From Brassica napus (lineage: Eukaryota; Streptophyta; Magnoliopsida; Brassicales; Brassicaceae): a DNA stretch of 64,000 bases. The stretch is from assembly GCF_020379485.1 (NCBI RefSeq), contig NC_063446.1:23276610-23340609 (forward strand), written 5' to 3'. Position numbers and translations under genes: made by a program. Shown here one piece after another: positions 22,594-34,616 of this stretch (position 1 is its first letter; each line of letters starts with the position of its first letter). The notes under the pieces were generated by a model that was given only the letters and a program-made list of their open reading frames with translations, had not been told where the DNA came from and did no database searches.

Positions 22594-23640
22594 TCAGCCA
22601 CTTGTAAGGAGGTCTGAAGTCTCAAAATCCTCATGACCATCTCTGCCATGGGCTTGATCATCCTCATGGTCCAGATCATTCTCATTATCATAATGGACGA
22701 AATTTGCCTCAGAGTTCTTGCCCTTTATGCTCTCCTGGTAGAGCTTAACAAGGTGTTGGGGAGTTTTGCATTTATTAGCCCAATGATTGGTCATCCCACA
22801 ACGATGGCAAGCAGATTTGGTCGAGCTCGAGCCATGGGTTTTGAAGTCGGACTTATACCCACGGTTAGCTTGATGACCTCGGCTGTAGCCTCGGCCTCGG
22901 CTGCGACCAAGATGGTCTCGTGGTTGAAATCCACGGCCACGTGGTTGAAATCCACGGTTACGACCTTGCCATCTACCACGGCCTCTCATGCGACCATGGT
23001 ATGACTCTCTTGGAGTCTCATCCTTTGGCTCTACGGCCGCATGTGCCTCAGGCAATGCTTTAGCACCAGGAGGCCTTAGCTCACTGTTCATCATGAGCAA
23101 CTCATTGTTTTGCTCAGCTAGCAACAAACAAGAGATTAAGGCAGCATAAGTGGAGAAACCCTTCTCTCGGTACTGTTGCTGAAGCACAACATTGCTGGTG
23201 TGGAATGTGGAGAATGTTTTCTCCAACATATCAGCATCAGTAATAGTCTCACCACAAAGTTTCAACTTTGAGACTATTTTGAACAAAGCCGAGTTATACT
23301 CTTCCACAGACTTATAGTCTTGGATTCTCAGGTTTCTCCAATCATAAAGGGCTTTTGGCAATATCACAGTTTTCTGATGATTAAATCTGGTTTTCAACTC
23401 TGTCCAAAGTTCCAGAGGATTCTCAATTGTGAGATACTGGTCCTTGAGACCTTCAGCAAGGTGATGGCGAATGACAACAAGTGCCTTGTAATTATCCTTG
23501 TCTGATGGCTCAGTGCCTTCAGTGATAGTATCACCAAGGTTTCTGGACCTTAAGAGGATTTTGGTATCAAGCTCCCATTGGAGGTAATTATCTCCGGAGA
23601 GATTGAGGGAAGCATATTCAAGGTTGTTGATTTTCGACAT
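22594..23640 (-). CDS. Copia gag (capsid and zinc knuckle)
   Basis: About 348 residues from ATG at 23640, chosen because MSKINNLEYASLNLSGDNYL is the normal beginning of this gag type; the open frame extends further upstream but only through AT-rich leader. The UBN2-like capsid region follows (WELDTKILLRS, FNHQKTVILPKALYDW, LKLCGETITDADMLEKTFST). Then comes an Arg/Gly-rich basic stretch and a CCHC zinc knuckle, CHRCGMTNHWANKC, which binds the RNA genome. The frame stops in an acidic tail soon after the knuckle, where protease would normally begin. Confidence 0.9.
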   Translation of the reverse strand: MSKINNLEYASLNLSGDNYLQWELDTKILLRSRNLGDTITEGTEPSDKDNYKALVVIRHHLAEGLKDQYLTIENPLELWTELKTRFNHQKTVILPKALYDWRNLRIQDYKSVEEYNSALFKIVSKLKLCGETITDADMLEKTFSTFHTSNVVLQQQYREKGFSTYAALISCLLLAEQNNELLMMNSELRPPGAKALPEAHAAVEPKDETPRESYHGRMRGRGRWQGRNRGFQPRGRGFQPRDHLGRSRGRGYSRGHQANRGYKSDFKTHGSSSTKSACHRCGMTNHWANKCKTPQHLVKLYQESIKGKNSEANFVHYDNENDLDHEDDQAHGRDGHEDFETSDLLTSG

Positions 23641-25187
23641 CTGAATCAAATATCCATAAAGGAGTAAGGATTCATAATATAATTCAGGACTTGAATTTAT
23701 ATGCCAAGGAGATTGATGATTTATTATGCATTTTATTTTCAGAAAATATTTTATATGTATTAAGATAAAAATTTTGTCAATCAATGTGGATGGATTTAAA
23801 AAATGCATCATGGACAAGACAAATAACTTTTATAATGTTCAAGATATTTGTAAACCAAAGTAGATTTTCAAAATCGGTTAAAACTTGGTTTATAAATTTT
23901 GAATAAAGCAAATGTACTAAATTTTAAATGGAAACCGATTTTGTCTAACTATATGCAAACAGTGTGAATCATTTAGATGCAAACAACATGAACCACTTCA
24001 GACGCACTAGTATCATCATTGCTAAAGCTATGCGAACATGTATGTTTGGTTTCAATTATGTGATACCTATGTCCAGTTTTAACAATATGATAGTTGGATG
24101 CATGCAAAGGTCAGTTCATGGATGATTCAAGTTCGATCTAATGATTTACTAAATGATGCTATCAGGTATGCAAATGATCAGTACATAATTTAATCATAGA
24201 ATCAAGTTCAAGGATGAAACTAGATCAAGTTTTATTTTAACTAGCAAACTTATGTGATCAAAATTCAGTATGATATAAAATCGGTTCATGGTTGGTTTAA
24301 TTAACAATATGATCAAATGATTTCAACCAGATTTTATTCTACCTTATGACATATAAAGACTATGGCTTATAAAACTTTAGAAATAATTTTCAGTCAAAGA
24401 TATGCTTTTAATAAAATCAAACAAGCATTTATAAAATCGATTATGCATTTATAAAATCATAAAAGGTTTTTAAAACTTTGATAGTTACAAAATAAATATT
24501 AATAGTCAAGGATATGCAATGAATGATTTTAATTTCGATTTTATTGATGGGTTGACTGATTTTAGGAGATCTGGCCGAAAATGGCACAGCAAGGGATTGA
24601 TGGAATTTTGTTTTGGCCAGATTATACACTTATGTTTATCACATCTGGTAAAATGGCCAAACAAAAGGATTGAATCAAAAGGTTTAAGCTTTCTCTAATA
24701 ATTTTATGATTCATAAGTTTTTATAAACAAGATTCATGTAGATCTTTAGGTATTTTGATAAGTTTATAAGTTTTTTAGAGAAACATAGAACCTTTAGAGA
24801 ATTTTAAGTTTTATGGATTCAAGATACTTTTAGAATCAAGTTTCATATGGATCATAGAAACAAGATCAATATTTTAAATCCATAGATTGTTTATAAGTTA
24901 TGGATTCATATAGATCCTAGATTTGTTTCAGACATAATGGTGTTCTATAGATTTCAAGGTTTTGATTTGTTTACCTTTTTCACCACAAGAATCTGAGAGG
25001 ACCACCGTGAGAGTTGGCCGGAATTTGAGAGAGAGAGGAGTTTTCCGGCGGAGAGAGAGAGGTGGCCTGGTGGAGAGGAGGCTGAGCGCCGGTGGAGCAA
25101 AGGCTGAGCACCGGAGGAGCTGGCCGGAAAGAGGATCGCCGGCTGAGAGAGATTTCTCAGGTGGAGAGCACAATCGTGCTGATAACG
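23641..25187 (-). other. Copia untranslated leader
   Basis: About 1.5 kb between the 5' LTR and gag, with no conserved coding sequence. The segment next to the LTR (25010-25187) is GC-richer and purine-rich with GAGAG and CCGG runs. The expected primer-binding site abuts the LTR on the minus strand and reads CGTTATCAGCACG; it only partly resembles the usual initiator-Met site TGGTATCAGAGC, so the primer tRNA is uncertain. Confidence 0.6.
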
Positions 25188-25499
25188 TGTTAGAAATATG
25201 AGAGAAGTGTTGTTGTGAAAGTTGTGTCTTTCTCATTAGCTCTCACTATCAATATATAGTGGAGGTTCCAAGGGTTTACAACAAGGAGAGTATCTACACA
25301 TTTATTACATATTGACCACAAATATCTAGACTTGGTCAAAGCTCATAAATGCTCCGGTTGAATGAGTCTTCATCTTGACTAGTCTTGGACGGATGAGACA
25401 AACCGGAGACGGGTGTAGACGGACCGGATAGTCTGGTCGGATGTAAACCTCCTTGATGGTTAATGGCAATCCACATATCCATATCATGGATTTATAACA
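25188..25499 (-). repeat. 5' LTR of the copia element
   Basis: 312 bp and apparently near-identical to 18754-19065. It carries the element's promoter; a TATATAT-type box lies at about 25252-25258 (ACTATATATTG on the minus strand). Confidence 0.95.
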
Positions 25500-25504
25500 A
25501 GCTG

Positions 25505-27560
25505 AGATTTTTAATTCATGAGTTGACATTTTTTGTTTTTTTTTTTTACATTTTTCGGTTAAAAGACTGCTATTATATCTTTAAGAGACGGTTCTTAGTT
25601 TTTTTTAGTTAAAATCTAAAAAAACCAAGAACCATCTCTTAACCGAATCTAAGAACTTTGGTTAAGAAACTGGAGTTAATGATAGTAGTAAGACCAGATA
25701 CGTGATTAGGTAAAAATGACCAGGTACGTACGGTAATGAATAAAAAAGGTCAAGTAGTTGTCCAAAAAAAAATAAAAAGGCCAAGTACGTTTTGTCAGTG
25801 GCCCTCGTGGTATTTCTTATCTGAAAGTAATTAATTTAATAAAAAATGCAAATCGGACGGTTGAAAGGATCATATCAAATCGTCGTTCACATGAATAAAG
25901 AGTTACCGATTTACTTTACAGAGTCAGTATGAGTCTGTTTTTAAATTATATATATTATATTTAAGTTATATATTACAAGAAATTACATAATTTCTATTGT
26001 GCAAATAAAAGTATAAAATTTTAAAATAGAAATTTATATAACAGTCTTGTTTTTAGGTTCACATAACTCTAGTTCTTTTATCTCATCTGTTTTCCACCGT
26101 TCTTCCTTAACATAACGAAACTCGAGCCCGTAACGGTTTGGATTATTCGCGTGTTTCCATACGTCCTGGCAAATTGTACAGTCCGAACAACACACCATAA
26201 ACAGACAAGCTTTTTAGTGCCGGCTTGTACAAGTTCGTCCTTAGGTCTCATTCCTAATATACACGACTTACCAGTTCCGGTATTTTGCGTAAAAATACAA
26301 TGTGAAAGATTAAATATCCTTAGGTTTGGAAGGCCAATGATGAGCGATATTGATGCATCTATACATGCATAATTGCATCGAAAGCTCAGTCGCTCGAGGC
26401 TCGGAAAATTGCATACAATTATATTGGCAAGGTCTTTGCTCAACATAGCAGTAAATTTCATGGTTGTAAGATTTCTACAGTTTTCTCCCAAGTCTTGAAG
26501 CTCAACGCTGGAGACTTCACGTACCGTCATTGATATAAATGGGTGAATAATCAACGTTTGAAGATTCTGCCATTTACTAAAGGCTGACTGAATTGAATTT
26601 ATATCTAGAGATGTCCACGTTGGTAATGCAAGTTTTTGGATGTTCGGCATCCTTATAAAAGGGAGAAGAAGATTTATATCAGATTTTTATACTATGTAAA
26701 GCTCAAAAGTGAAGTGAAATACAAGAACTAACATAGTTTTGCGTACCCATTAGAAATGATCGCAAGGTCCTCTTCTGCTACACTGCAATATACGTTGAAG
26801 AAAAAAGAATTCGGGATAGTACGGGCGAATTTGTTGATCTCAGCTAAGATCTTCCTGAGCTGGTATCGACTATCACTAGCCTGAAGATTAGGGCTGAAAG
26901 GGTTATCCAAAATGATTGAATCAAGATCGTTGAGTTTGATGGTGTTCCATATAGTTTTGTTGTGAGAGGCAAGGAACCATGTGATGCACACTCGTGATGC
27001 TCCCATGATAACGTCCACTACGTCGAGCTTCTTGAAAATATTTGAAAGTATGTCTTTATCCATATTTTCCCATCTTGGAAAATTTCCTGATCCCTCTTGA
27101 TTCTCCATTAATTACAACGTAATGAGTGTATACAAACAATATTTGACTCAAGATTATTATAGTCACGTACTTTTATCACAATTTTGAATTTTTGAAGGGT
27201 GCTTGATTCAACCAAATGATGTAGGATATTTATAGGGTGTGGGTACTTTAATTTTTTAAAAATTATAGTTATTTAAAATCAAAACATCATTAATGCATGA
27301 TAATTGTGATAGTATCTTGTGTAGATATGCTACTTAAAATCTTTAAATTATGTACTGTTGAAATTAGATATATTTTTATATTGTTTTCTATTTTGAAAAG
27401 ATTTAATATATGTTTGTACATAATCTTCTAATAGATTTTTTTTATGATTAATTAAAAATCACTAACTTTTAAGAGATTTTGGTTATTTTAGTTTTAAATT
27501 CTATTTACTTTCAGTTCTATTTAGTTTCATAGTATTCGGTTCAATCCAAATTTTGTTGAA
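25505..27560. repeat. Duplicated block, copy A, right part (HSF gene missing)
   Basis: From about 25690 (GACCAGATACGTGATTAGGT, GAATAAAAAAGGTCAAGTA, ATGCAAATCGGACGG) it matches the HSF promoter at 41043-41185. At about 25880 it jumps directly to sequence matching 44026 onward (GTCGTTCACATG) and follows the F-box region to about 27550. A small inverted repeat at about 25580-25670 (AAGAGACGGTTCTTAG ... AAGAACCATCTCTTAA) is an extra insert absent from the other copy. Confidence 0.88.
26078..27108 (-). pseudogene. F-box/LRR-type protein, copy A, frameshifted C-terminus
   Basis: Exons 27108-26747 and 26651-26078 join in frame (AIISNG then MPNIQKLALP) for about 311 residues. The N-terminus has an F-box (RWENMDKDILSNIFKKLDVVDVIMGASRVCITW, about residues 12-45), which in intact proteins docks to SKP1 in an SCF ubiquitin ligase. 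Leu-rich repeats follow (IQKLALPTWTSL, LQDLGENCRNLTTMKF, NFPSLERLSFRCNYA, LPNLRIFNLSHC). After GTKKLV the frame differs from copy B by a one-base loss at the GTCTGTTTATGG site, so the conserved Cys-rich tail (CCSDCTICQ in copy B) is replaced by unrelated residues ending KQMR. It may still be expressed as an altered protein. No substrate can be inferred. Confidence 0.8.
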
Positions 27561-27680
27561 ATTGTTTAGTCCATGTTACCGTACGTGTCAGGTGGCACGC
27601 TCTCTTAGTGGTTGCACTATAACAAGCAGCACGTGAGGCACCTCCAATGCGTATGTTGCTTGCAACTTCCGACACCAAGG

Positions 27681-28975
27681 TTTTTTTTTTTTTTTTTGGT
27701 AAAATGTTAATATTATACCATTTTTGAATTTTTCACAATGTTGCAAGCAACTTATTACACGAAATAAAACAACAACAAACACAACACAAAACAAAACAAG
27801 TCGAAAAAGAACCTCAAGGAGACTGATACGAGGCAAAATAAAGCTGAAGGAACGAAGGGCCGGCTGGAGAGGGTGCTGGGACTGAAAGGAGCCGGTCACG
27901 AAGTAACCTGTCAAGCGCTAGATGGAGAACACCAGACTAAGAAGACACGGGGGTGAAGATACGCGAGTTCCTTTCTCTCCAGATGATATAGATGATGGAC
28001 TGAAAGAAAAGCTTGAGTAGAATCACTTGATTGCTGCAGAGTACTCGACTGGAAGATACAATCCAAGCTGCTGCTGAGTGTAGATCTTCAGGCGGGTTAG
28101 GCAGAATATTAGATGCAAACGTCAACCAAAGCGCAGAGGAGAAACTGCATTCAAAGAACATATGGTGATGCGTTTCCACTGCTGAGTTGCAGAGCACGCA
28201 CTGATCAGTCACATTTAGGCCCCATCTTCGAAGTCTGTCCTTAGTAGGAAGCCGTCGAAGGAGAGCCAACCAGGACATGAACGTGTTTCTAGGAATGTTT
28301 TCCTTGAACCATATGACTTTATGCCAAAACACAACCGGTGCCGGGATCCGTAGATGCTCCCATGTGATCTTGGAAGAGAAAGAAGGCCCAAAAGAGTTCC
28401 CTGACTTGCGCCATAAGTAACAATCTGGTCCATTCAAAGATGTCGGTGGTTCAATTGAGGTTATTACCATTTGGATATTCTGAATTTCGTGAGACCTAGC
28501 AGCCGGGAACCTCCAAGCCCCATCAACCGCTGCATCAGGCACCGAGGCCCCAACCCTGATTCTTAGACTGCGAGGACCAGTTTGACCCGCCACTCCAATT
28601 AATGGACCCAAAACTGTCCAGTGATCATGCCAGAAACTAGCTGTTTTCCCATCTCCAATAGTACATCTCATAAGTTCTGATACAATGGGTTTTAGTTGCA
28701 GCATACTACGGATTGTTGGTGAGAAACGAGGTGAGTCAGTAGTCTGCCAGAGCCCAGTACGCTGGAAAATATGTTTCCTCATCCACGAGACCCAAATAGA
28801 AGCTGGTGCTGAGAAGTAAGACCATACTCTTTTTAGACGAAATACTGTCTCAAACTCCTCAAGGTGCCTTATGCCCAGACCACCCTCTGCTTTTGGCATA
28901 CATATGTCTTTGCACGATACTCGTGCTCCTCTAGCTGACGTTCCATTCGTCCAAAGGAAAGCTGCACATAAAGAG
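27681..28975 (-). mobile_element. 5'-truncated LINE (non-LTR retrotransposon)
   Basis: The minus-strand frame (about 28975-27937) gives the region after reverse transcriptase: NGTSARGARVSCKDICMPKA, EGGLGIRHLEEF, ISELMRCTIGDGKTASFWHDHW-type motif and the zf-RVT zinc-binding domain, VFWHKVIWFKENIPRNTFMSW ... LRRWGLN ... CVLCNSAVETHHHMFFEC. A run of 17 T at 27681-27697 on the plus strand is the poly(A) tail. The upstream endonuclease and reverse transcriptase are missing, the usual 5' truncation of LINE insertions. The frame is open through the zf-RVT domain. A target duplication was not identified. Confidence 0.85.
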
Positions 28976-29297
28976 GAAACATAGGGTGGCCAAAAAGTAT
29001 TTGACTTGAGAATTATAATTTTCAGATCATAGAATGTATGCTTTCGTTTTGAAAATCCCTTATATATTAATTGAGAAACATTACAACATTATTTTGTAGC
29101 CACGTGTCACCATGAGAATATGACAAACATCACACTTTTAGGAACAAAGGAAGTATATGACAATTAATGATTATAGATAATAAATATTTGATAATAATCT
29201 TTATATCTTAGCTCTTTTTGTTTAATTTTTTTTTTTTTTTTGAAAAAGGGCATAAAGATATATTGTAAGAGAATTGAACCCTCAATCTTCTAGAGTA

Positions 29298-29362
29298 ACA
29301 AAAAAAAACCCAGATAGAAAGGAACCGACCCAGATACTTAAACCTACTCTCTCATTATATTT
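29298..29362 (+). repeat. Inverted repeat, left arm
   Basis: About 60 bp from AAAAAAAACCCAGATAGAAA through CTACTCTCTCATTATATTT. Its near-perfect complement is at 30363-30423, about 1 kb away. Confidence 0.85.
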
Positions 29363-30118
29363 GTTTAATTTTATATTATTAAAAGATATTAAACAACTAT
29401 ATTAACCATATAATAAAAAGTTAAAAAACTATATGTTATCTTTTGAATTTTTAAAACGACTATAAATTATTAAAAACGTTAAATGTCTCACACAAAAATT
29501 TTATGATCAATGGTTTAATTTTTCTGGTAATAACACGATACAAATGATCATAAATCGTATGCATATGAAGTCTCATTTATTAAACATTCATATTATATAA
29601 TAATATAGTTTAAAATTAAACAATATAACATATAATAAAATTTAAATATGATAATTTCTAAATTTGTATTGAAAAAGTATTGAAACCTTAATATTTTAAT
29701 TTTGAAATCTATACTACTAAAAGAGAAACATTCTGAAAAAATTTAGTTTTGAAAGGTTGTTGGACCATTTCATTAGAATTAACTTTTTTTGGTCTTACGT
29801 TAATTACTCTAATTATACACAATTAATAACTCTAACAACCTGTTAATCTTTTTGTGTTACCATGAAAAATTAATAAAATCCCCTAATATCGTGGGATCAC
29901 AATCATTTGTTGTGCGTGGATAGGATATTAAAGTCACTAAGATCACAATCATATTAAAGATAAAGTAATATTCCATATTCCATATTCCATATTCCATACA
30001 TCAACTAATAATATCATTAAACATATGGTACCATAACATCTTACATTATATAGCTTTAAATATTTCCGAAATAAAATTTAATAAAAGCACTTTCACAAAT
30101 CATATGCTAAAACAAAAT

Positions 30119-30184
<66 letters not shown>
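30119..30184. repeat. (TA)n microsatellite
   Basis: About 66 bp of almost pure TA. Shorter tracts occur at 18590-18614 and 55802-55834. Confidence 0.95.
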
Positions 30185-30187
<3 letters not shown>

Positions 30188-30362
30188 CGTTAGCTTAATT
30201 TTTATAATAAGCATTATAATTAAAAAAAAATATTAAGAAAATTTTATAACTATTAATAACCCTACAAATATGTTCTATTGAATTATTTTTTAAAAAAATC
30301 TACCAAGTAAACCTTAAGCCATATCAATTTAACAAATGTAACTCTTATAAAATACACACAAA

Positions 30363-30423
30363 ATATAATGAGAGAGTAGGTTTAAGTATCTGGGTCGGTT
30401 CCTTTCTATCTGGGTTTTTTTTG
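30363..30423 (-). repeat. Inverted repeat, right arm
   Basis: Complement of 29298-29362 with no mismatch evident over the core. It is followed by a short palindrome, TTGGTCCAAAACATTTGGACC. Confidence 0.85.
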
Positions 30424-32499
30424 GTCCAAAACATTTGGACCCAAATAGATATTTGATTTTTTTTTCATGTCAGAATTGGTTTTTAATCATAATTCAAATA
30501 CCTATTGAATACATGTAATATTTGGATACATAGGAGGTCTAAGTCGATTCAGATATTTAAGGTCTAAAAAAGATTAAGTACCTGAAAACCTACATAATGA
30601 TCTGAAACTTGAAAAATATTAGAAAACCTAACAAATACTCAAAATATATTAAAATATCCGAAAAAGATCTAAAATGCTTCCCGAGATACAACCCGAGAAA
30701 CTAAAAATATCCAAACTTTTATCTGAATATCCGAAATATTTTTTTTAAATTTAGAATTTTATCTGAAACCTGAAAGTATAACTGAAAACTCAAACCCAAA
30801 ACAAACAAAAAAGAATATCTATAATACCAAAAATATATTCGAAATACTCAAATACACTAATATACTCAAAACATTTCATGTACTTTGGGTATCCGAGTCT
30901 TGAGTAGGATCCGTACTAAAGCAAGATATGTTGGTCCGAAAAATACCCAATATATACATTTCCTTGGACCCGGATCCGATCAGTTTTTTTTTTATTTGAA
31001 TAAATGCCTAGCTTAAGAGAGAGAGGGTTATATAAAAATGTATATACAAAATCTCAAATAAACTAATTTATAAGTCATATAATTTTAAACAGATTCTCTT
31101 CTCGATATAATACTTGTAACATAGTAATGTACAACAATCCCAAAATACTAATTCATATCAAACTTTATCTATAATCTAAAGCCCGCGCTTTCTAAGCGCG
31201 GGTCAAAATCTAGTTTGCATTAAAAAAATCGCACATTAGAAATTTTGTGTTTATCATATGACTATGAATTCTCAATAATAAATATTTATATTAAAATATA
31301 CTATAATATCTATGTCCATGTTATTGAAATTTTAGTTATATACCATATAAAATAAATAAATGATTGTTTTAATTTATTTACCAAAAAAATATCGTAAATA
31401 AACAAGATGTGTTGTTTTGATTTATGTCTTTACTCTAATTTAATTATATACACAATACGTAAAAGAATACAAACAAATAATAATAGATAAAAATTAGTTT
31501 TATATATAACATTCATTCCGCGTAATTGTGCGGATATTAAGCTAGTTAGCTTTGATTTTGTAATTTATTCACAGCACTGCCACTATGATGATGTGTCAAG
31601 TTCTCAATGCTTCTCAGCCAAGTTACGTAAAAACTCTTTCATTACTAGCAAATTTACAAATGATGCCACTGCCTAAATAATTTAGTCCGACCCAATTACC
31701 TAATATGAATATTGTTATATACTCTTACAAAAAGACAATTTAGTAGAACATACCAACTCGGTTCTCAATTTTTTCCCAACATACCAACATGAATGGCAGC
31801 AAACGATTCTTCAATCCATTTGCACCTACAAAATGAACTTTTTGAGTTATTGTTCTGCTCATAGTCGTTTTTCATAATATAGATGGTTTTTATAGTCAAA
31901 CATATTACAAAGCTAAGCCACTGTATAGGATAACAGAAAACAAATTTATCAGCTTACGAATATCGGTAATTGTTATGCTCATAGCCATTTGTCATAATAT
32001 AGATGTTTTTTATATATGGTTAACAGTTTTACCAATTTCTGGTTTTTCGAGATTTGGTTTACTTTTTGTTAATAGTCATTTACTTGCAGAAACAAGAACT
32101 TGGATGACATAACAGACATACATCCAATTAATAGTGAACGTATATTTTTAGGGGATTTGAAAGATTCAAAGAAAGGAATGTTTGTCTTAATGTTATGTGT
32201 GTAGTTAAATGTAAATTGTTATAGCTGGTACCTTGAATCATGCAATTATTCCCCTTTCTATTTCAATTATTGGAATCTCACCAAAAAGAAGTATCTAACA
32301 ATACTAAAAGTCAAATATATTCAATAGAAAAGCATGCCACCTCAGATTAAAAAATCAGCCAATCAGAGGATGTTGATTTGCCACGTCAGACGTTCTTTGA
32401 CACAGAATTTACCGGATCAATGTAATTGGGCTTATAGCAATTATATCTGACCCATTATAATCTGCTCATTTATCCTTCCAACCTAAATATTTGTAGCAA

Positions 32500-33990
32500 G
32501 CGACGCTGCTGCTCCCACTTCCTCATCGTCTTATCTGCATATCGCTGTTACGATGTTGTTATGACGACTCATTCAATTCCGTTCTTCATTCCTAACTTCA
32601 TGAGCGATGCTAACCTTCCACCTCCATCCCTCTCTTTTTCCTCTTATATAAACCCTTCGCTCTAAGCTTTCACTAAACAAAATTCTGCAACCCCCATTCC
32701 ATAAACCAATCGATGATCATGAAATCGGTTCAAATCTCAAGCAAGTCTCCAGTGGCCCTATATTGCATTCGAATCACCCTTCTTACGTCGAGGAGTGTGC
32801 CAATGTAACATTACAACCCATTACGTTTTATTTTGAGTTTGATCTCATTCGTTCTTTAAGTTGTAGAAGATAGCTTATGATCTCGATAAACCTCACTACA
32901 TTCTGAGTCTAATACTGACTAGGAGAGGACACACATGGTTTCTACTCTTTTTCTGTACAGCGCTAGACAACCTCAAAAGTAATTACAAGGTGGCCTTGAG
33001 CAGGGATGATGCTAAAGTTATTGTTAATACGGGTACGTTTGGGTATCATTCTCTTCCTCACGAAATAACAGAGAGCATTATGAAAACTTTTGGTGATGGC
33101 TTTTGTGTGTTTCTTACTGTAGGTGTGAAATCGAGAAAAGGGGCAAGTATGTTTTGGTGTCTTGGTATCTTTGTTGATTGTATTGGCATTAGGTACTGAT
33201 GTTTATACTGATGTATATTCATTTTCTCAGGGAAAGATCCAAAGATTGGATATGAATATGTTTATTATGATCAAAAGATAAACAGTATTTTCTCTCTTCC
33301 TGCTACACTCAACGGTCAGTATTATGTATAAATCAACATGTTTTTTTTTTAATATGAATGATATATTCTCCTATTGCTTGCCTATTTGGTTTAGTTTTTA
33401 TGCTTGCCATGCAAGGAAATCAGCTCCTCGTGTACAGTTAGGTCTGTCTGAGCTGCAACTCGGTGTTAATCCACGGTTCGAAGGTACAAAATCAACTTTG
33501 TTGATTTTCAAATCCCTAATGTTTTCCCGTCAGCAGCATATGAGTTTTGATCATATAAGAGCCATATTCTCTTAACTTTACCGTGTTTTAGCAAAACAAA
33601 TTTTTTTTTACCGTGTTGCTAAGTCTTTAGATATACAGACAAAGATGATGACAAATAGAGATGATGGTTACAGTAAAGTTTCTTCTCAAGGAAGAAGCTA
33701 ATTCTCTCTTTCTCTTTTCCAAACTTTTTGTTACCCATTTCATATTATTATGTGCATATGCTTTGTTCGTCACCCAAATTGTTTTGTTGAAGATGTTAAT
33801 ATTTTATACCTGGTATTGATTTAATAAGTTGTGTGTTGAGACTAATACTTATTCGGTTACAGAATCCATAAACCAAGCTGGTGTGGATTTCAATGAGTGG
33901 GAGTTAGTGACATGTATTTGTGCAATGCAGAAACTGGAAACCTCAAACTAAAAATGATGTTCTACATTATCTCAAAGCTGTAAAAGTGTG
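32500..33990 (+). pseudogene. Unrecognised multi-exon gene remnant
   Basis: Several islands look coding on the plus strand. One near 32985-33120 encodes KVALSRDDAKVIVNTGTFGY and HEITESIMKTFGDGFCVFL before a GT. Another near 33230-33310 encodes KDPKIGYEYVYYDQ. Smaller ones lie near 33420-33480 (APRVQLGLSELQLG) and 33860-33950. They have intron-like AT-rich gaps between them. I do not recognise the family, and no continuous frame joins them, so it is treated as a broken or captured gene. Function unknown. Confidence 0.35.
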
Positions 33991-34616
33991 AAGAACATTT
34001 TCACTAACTATGTTAGGAAATATGCGATATTTCTTGGAGAACTGTTGTATTTTGTCGATCCAGTCATGAAATGAGTTCGTTTTGGTATGTAAAAAAAATT
34101 TCAATTAATCATTGGTTCTAATCAGAAACTGACACTTGGTATTTCTAAAGTCAAACAAAAAATTAGAAATTAATAATTCTAAACTCAAACAAAATTAAAA
34201 ACCACTAGTAAATTTGATGAATGTTTTACAGAAAACATAAATAAAGTATTTAAATCAAAACTAACATTTAATTATTTTTTTAAATTTTCCTCACCATCCT
34301 AATAATTACAAGAATAAAATTCTAAAAACATTTCATATCTCTTATTTGCATTTAATCAGATTTAATTTATAAATTTAAATTTTAATGTTTAATAAATCAG
34401 AAATAATAAGGAAAACAAGAGCGTAGTCCGAAAACCATCGAATAACTTTTATAAACTAATCAAAAATAATGTAGGAAAATTAATACTCACCACAATACCA
34501 TTTAATAGTATTTTAATTCAAGACTTTCATAAATGTTATTCAAAATTTCAAATGAAAATTAAATATACAAAAGTATAACATAGGTCAACATAAATTAACA
34601 ACTGAAGAAAATAATA

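Larger units (their letters stand above)
18754..25499 (-). mobile_element. Full-length Ty1/copia LTR retrotransposon, recently inserted
   Basis: Both 312-bp LTRs, a polypurine tract, gag and an integrase/RT/RNase H reading frame are present on the minus strand. A perfect 5-bp target duplication flanks it. By eye the two LTRs differ at one position near the outer end (TGTTAAAA against TGTTAGAA), which means a young insertion. The order integrase before reverse transcriptase assigns it to Ty1/copia. It has split the duplicated HSF promoter/F-box block. Oddly, no aspartic-protease domain is seen between gag and integrase (see the finding), so it may depend on a helper for maturation. Confidence 0.95.
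29708..31213 (+). mobile_element. Non-autonomous Helitron, 1.5 kb
   Basis: It starts A|TCTATACTACTAAAAGAG, a standard 5' end. It ends with a perfect 9-bp hairpin, CCCGCGCTT-TCT-AAGCGCGGG (31182-31202), then CTAG (31210-31213) and T, i.e. insertion between A and T without target duplication. No RepHel coding sequence is present. It contains a long (TA)n tract and one arm of an inverted repeat. Confidence 0.75.
29056..31545 (+). mobile_element. Proposed older Helitron, interrupted by a nested Helitron
   Basis: The left boundary is A|TCCCTTATATATTAATTGAG followed by CCACGTGTCACC, a familiar Brassicaceae Helitron 5' start. The right boundary is a hairpin region (CCGC...GCGG at 31518-31533) followed by CTAG at 31542-31545 and T. 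A complete Helitron at 29708-31213 lies inside. The pairing of these two ends is an inference from order and orientation. Confidence 0.45.

Noticed and set aside
24928..25236. Open frames in both strands near the 5' LTR (Arg/Glu/Gly-rich plus-strand peptide, Ser/Leu-rich minus-strand peptide)
   Set aside because: They lie in the copia leader and LTR, share no family motif and arise from purine-rich GAGAG/CCGG sequence.
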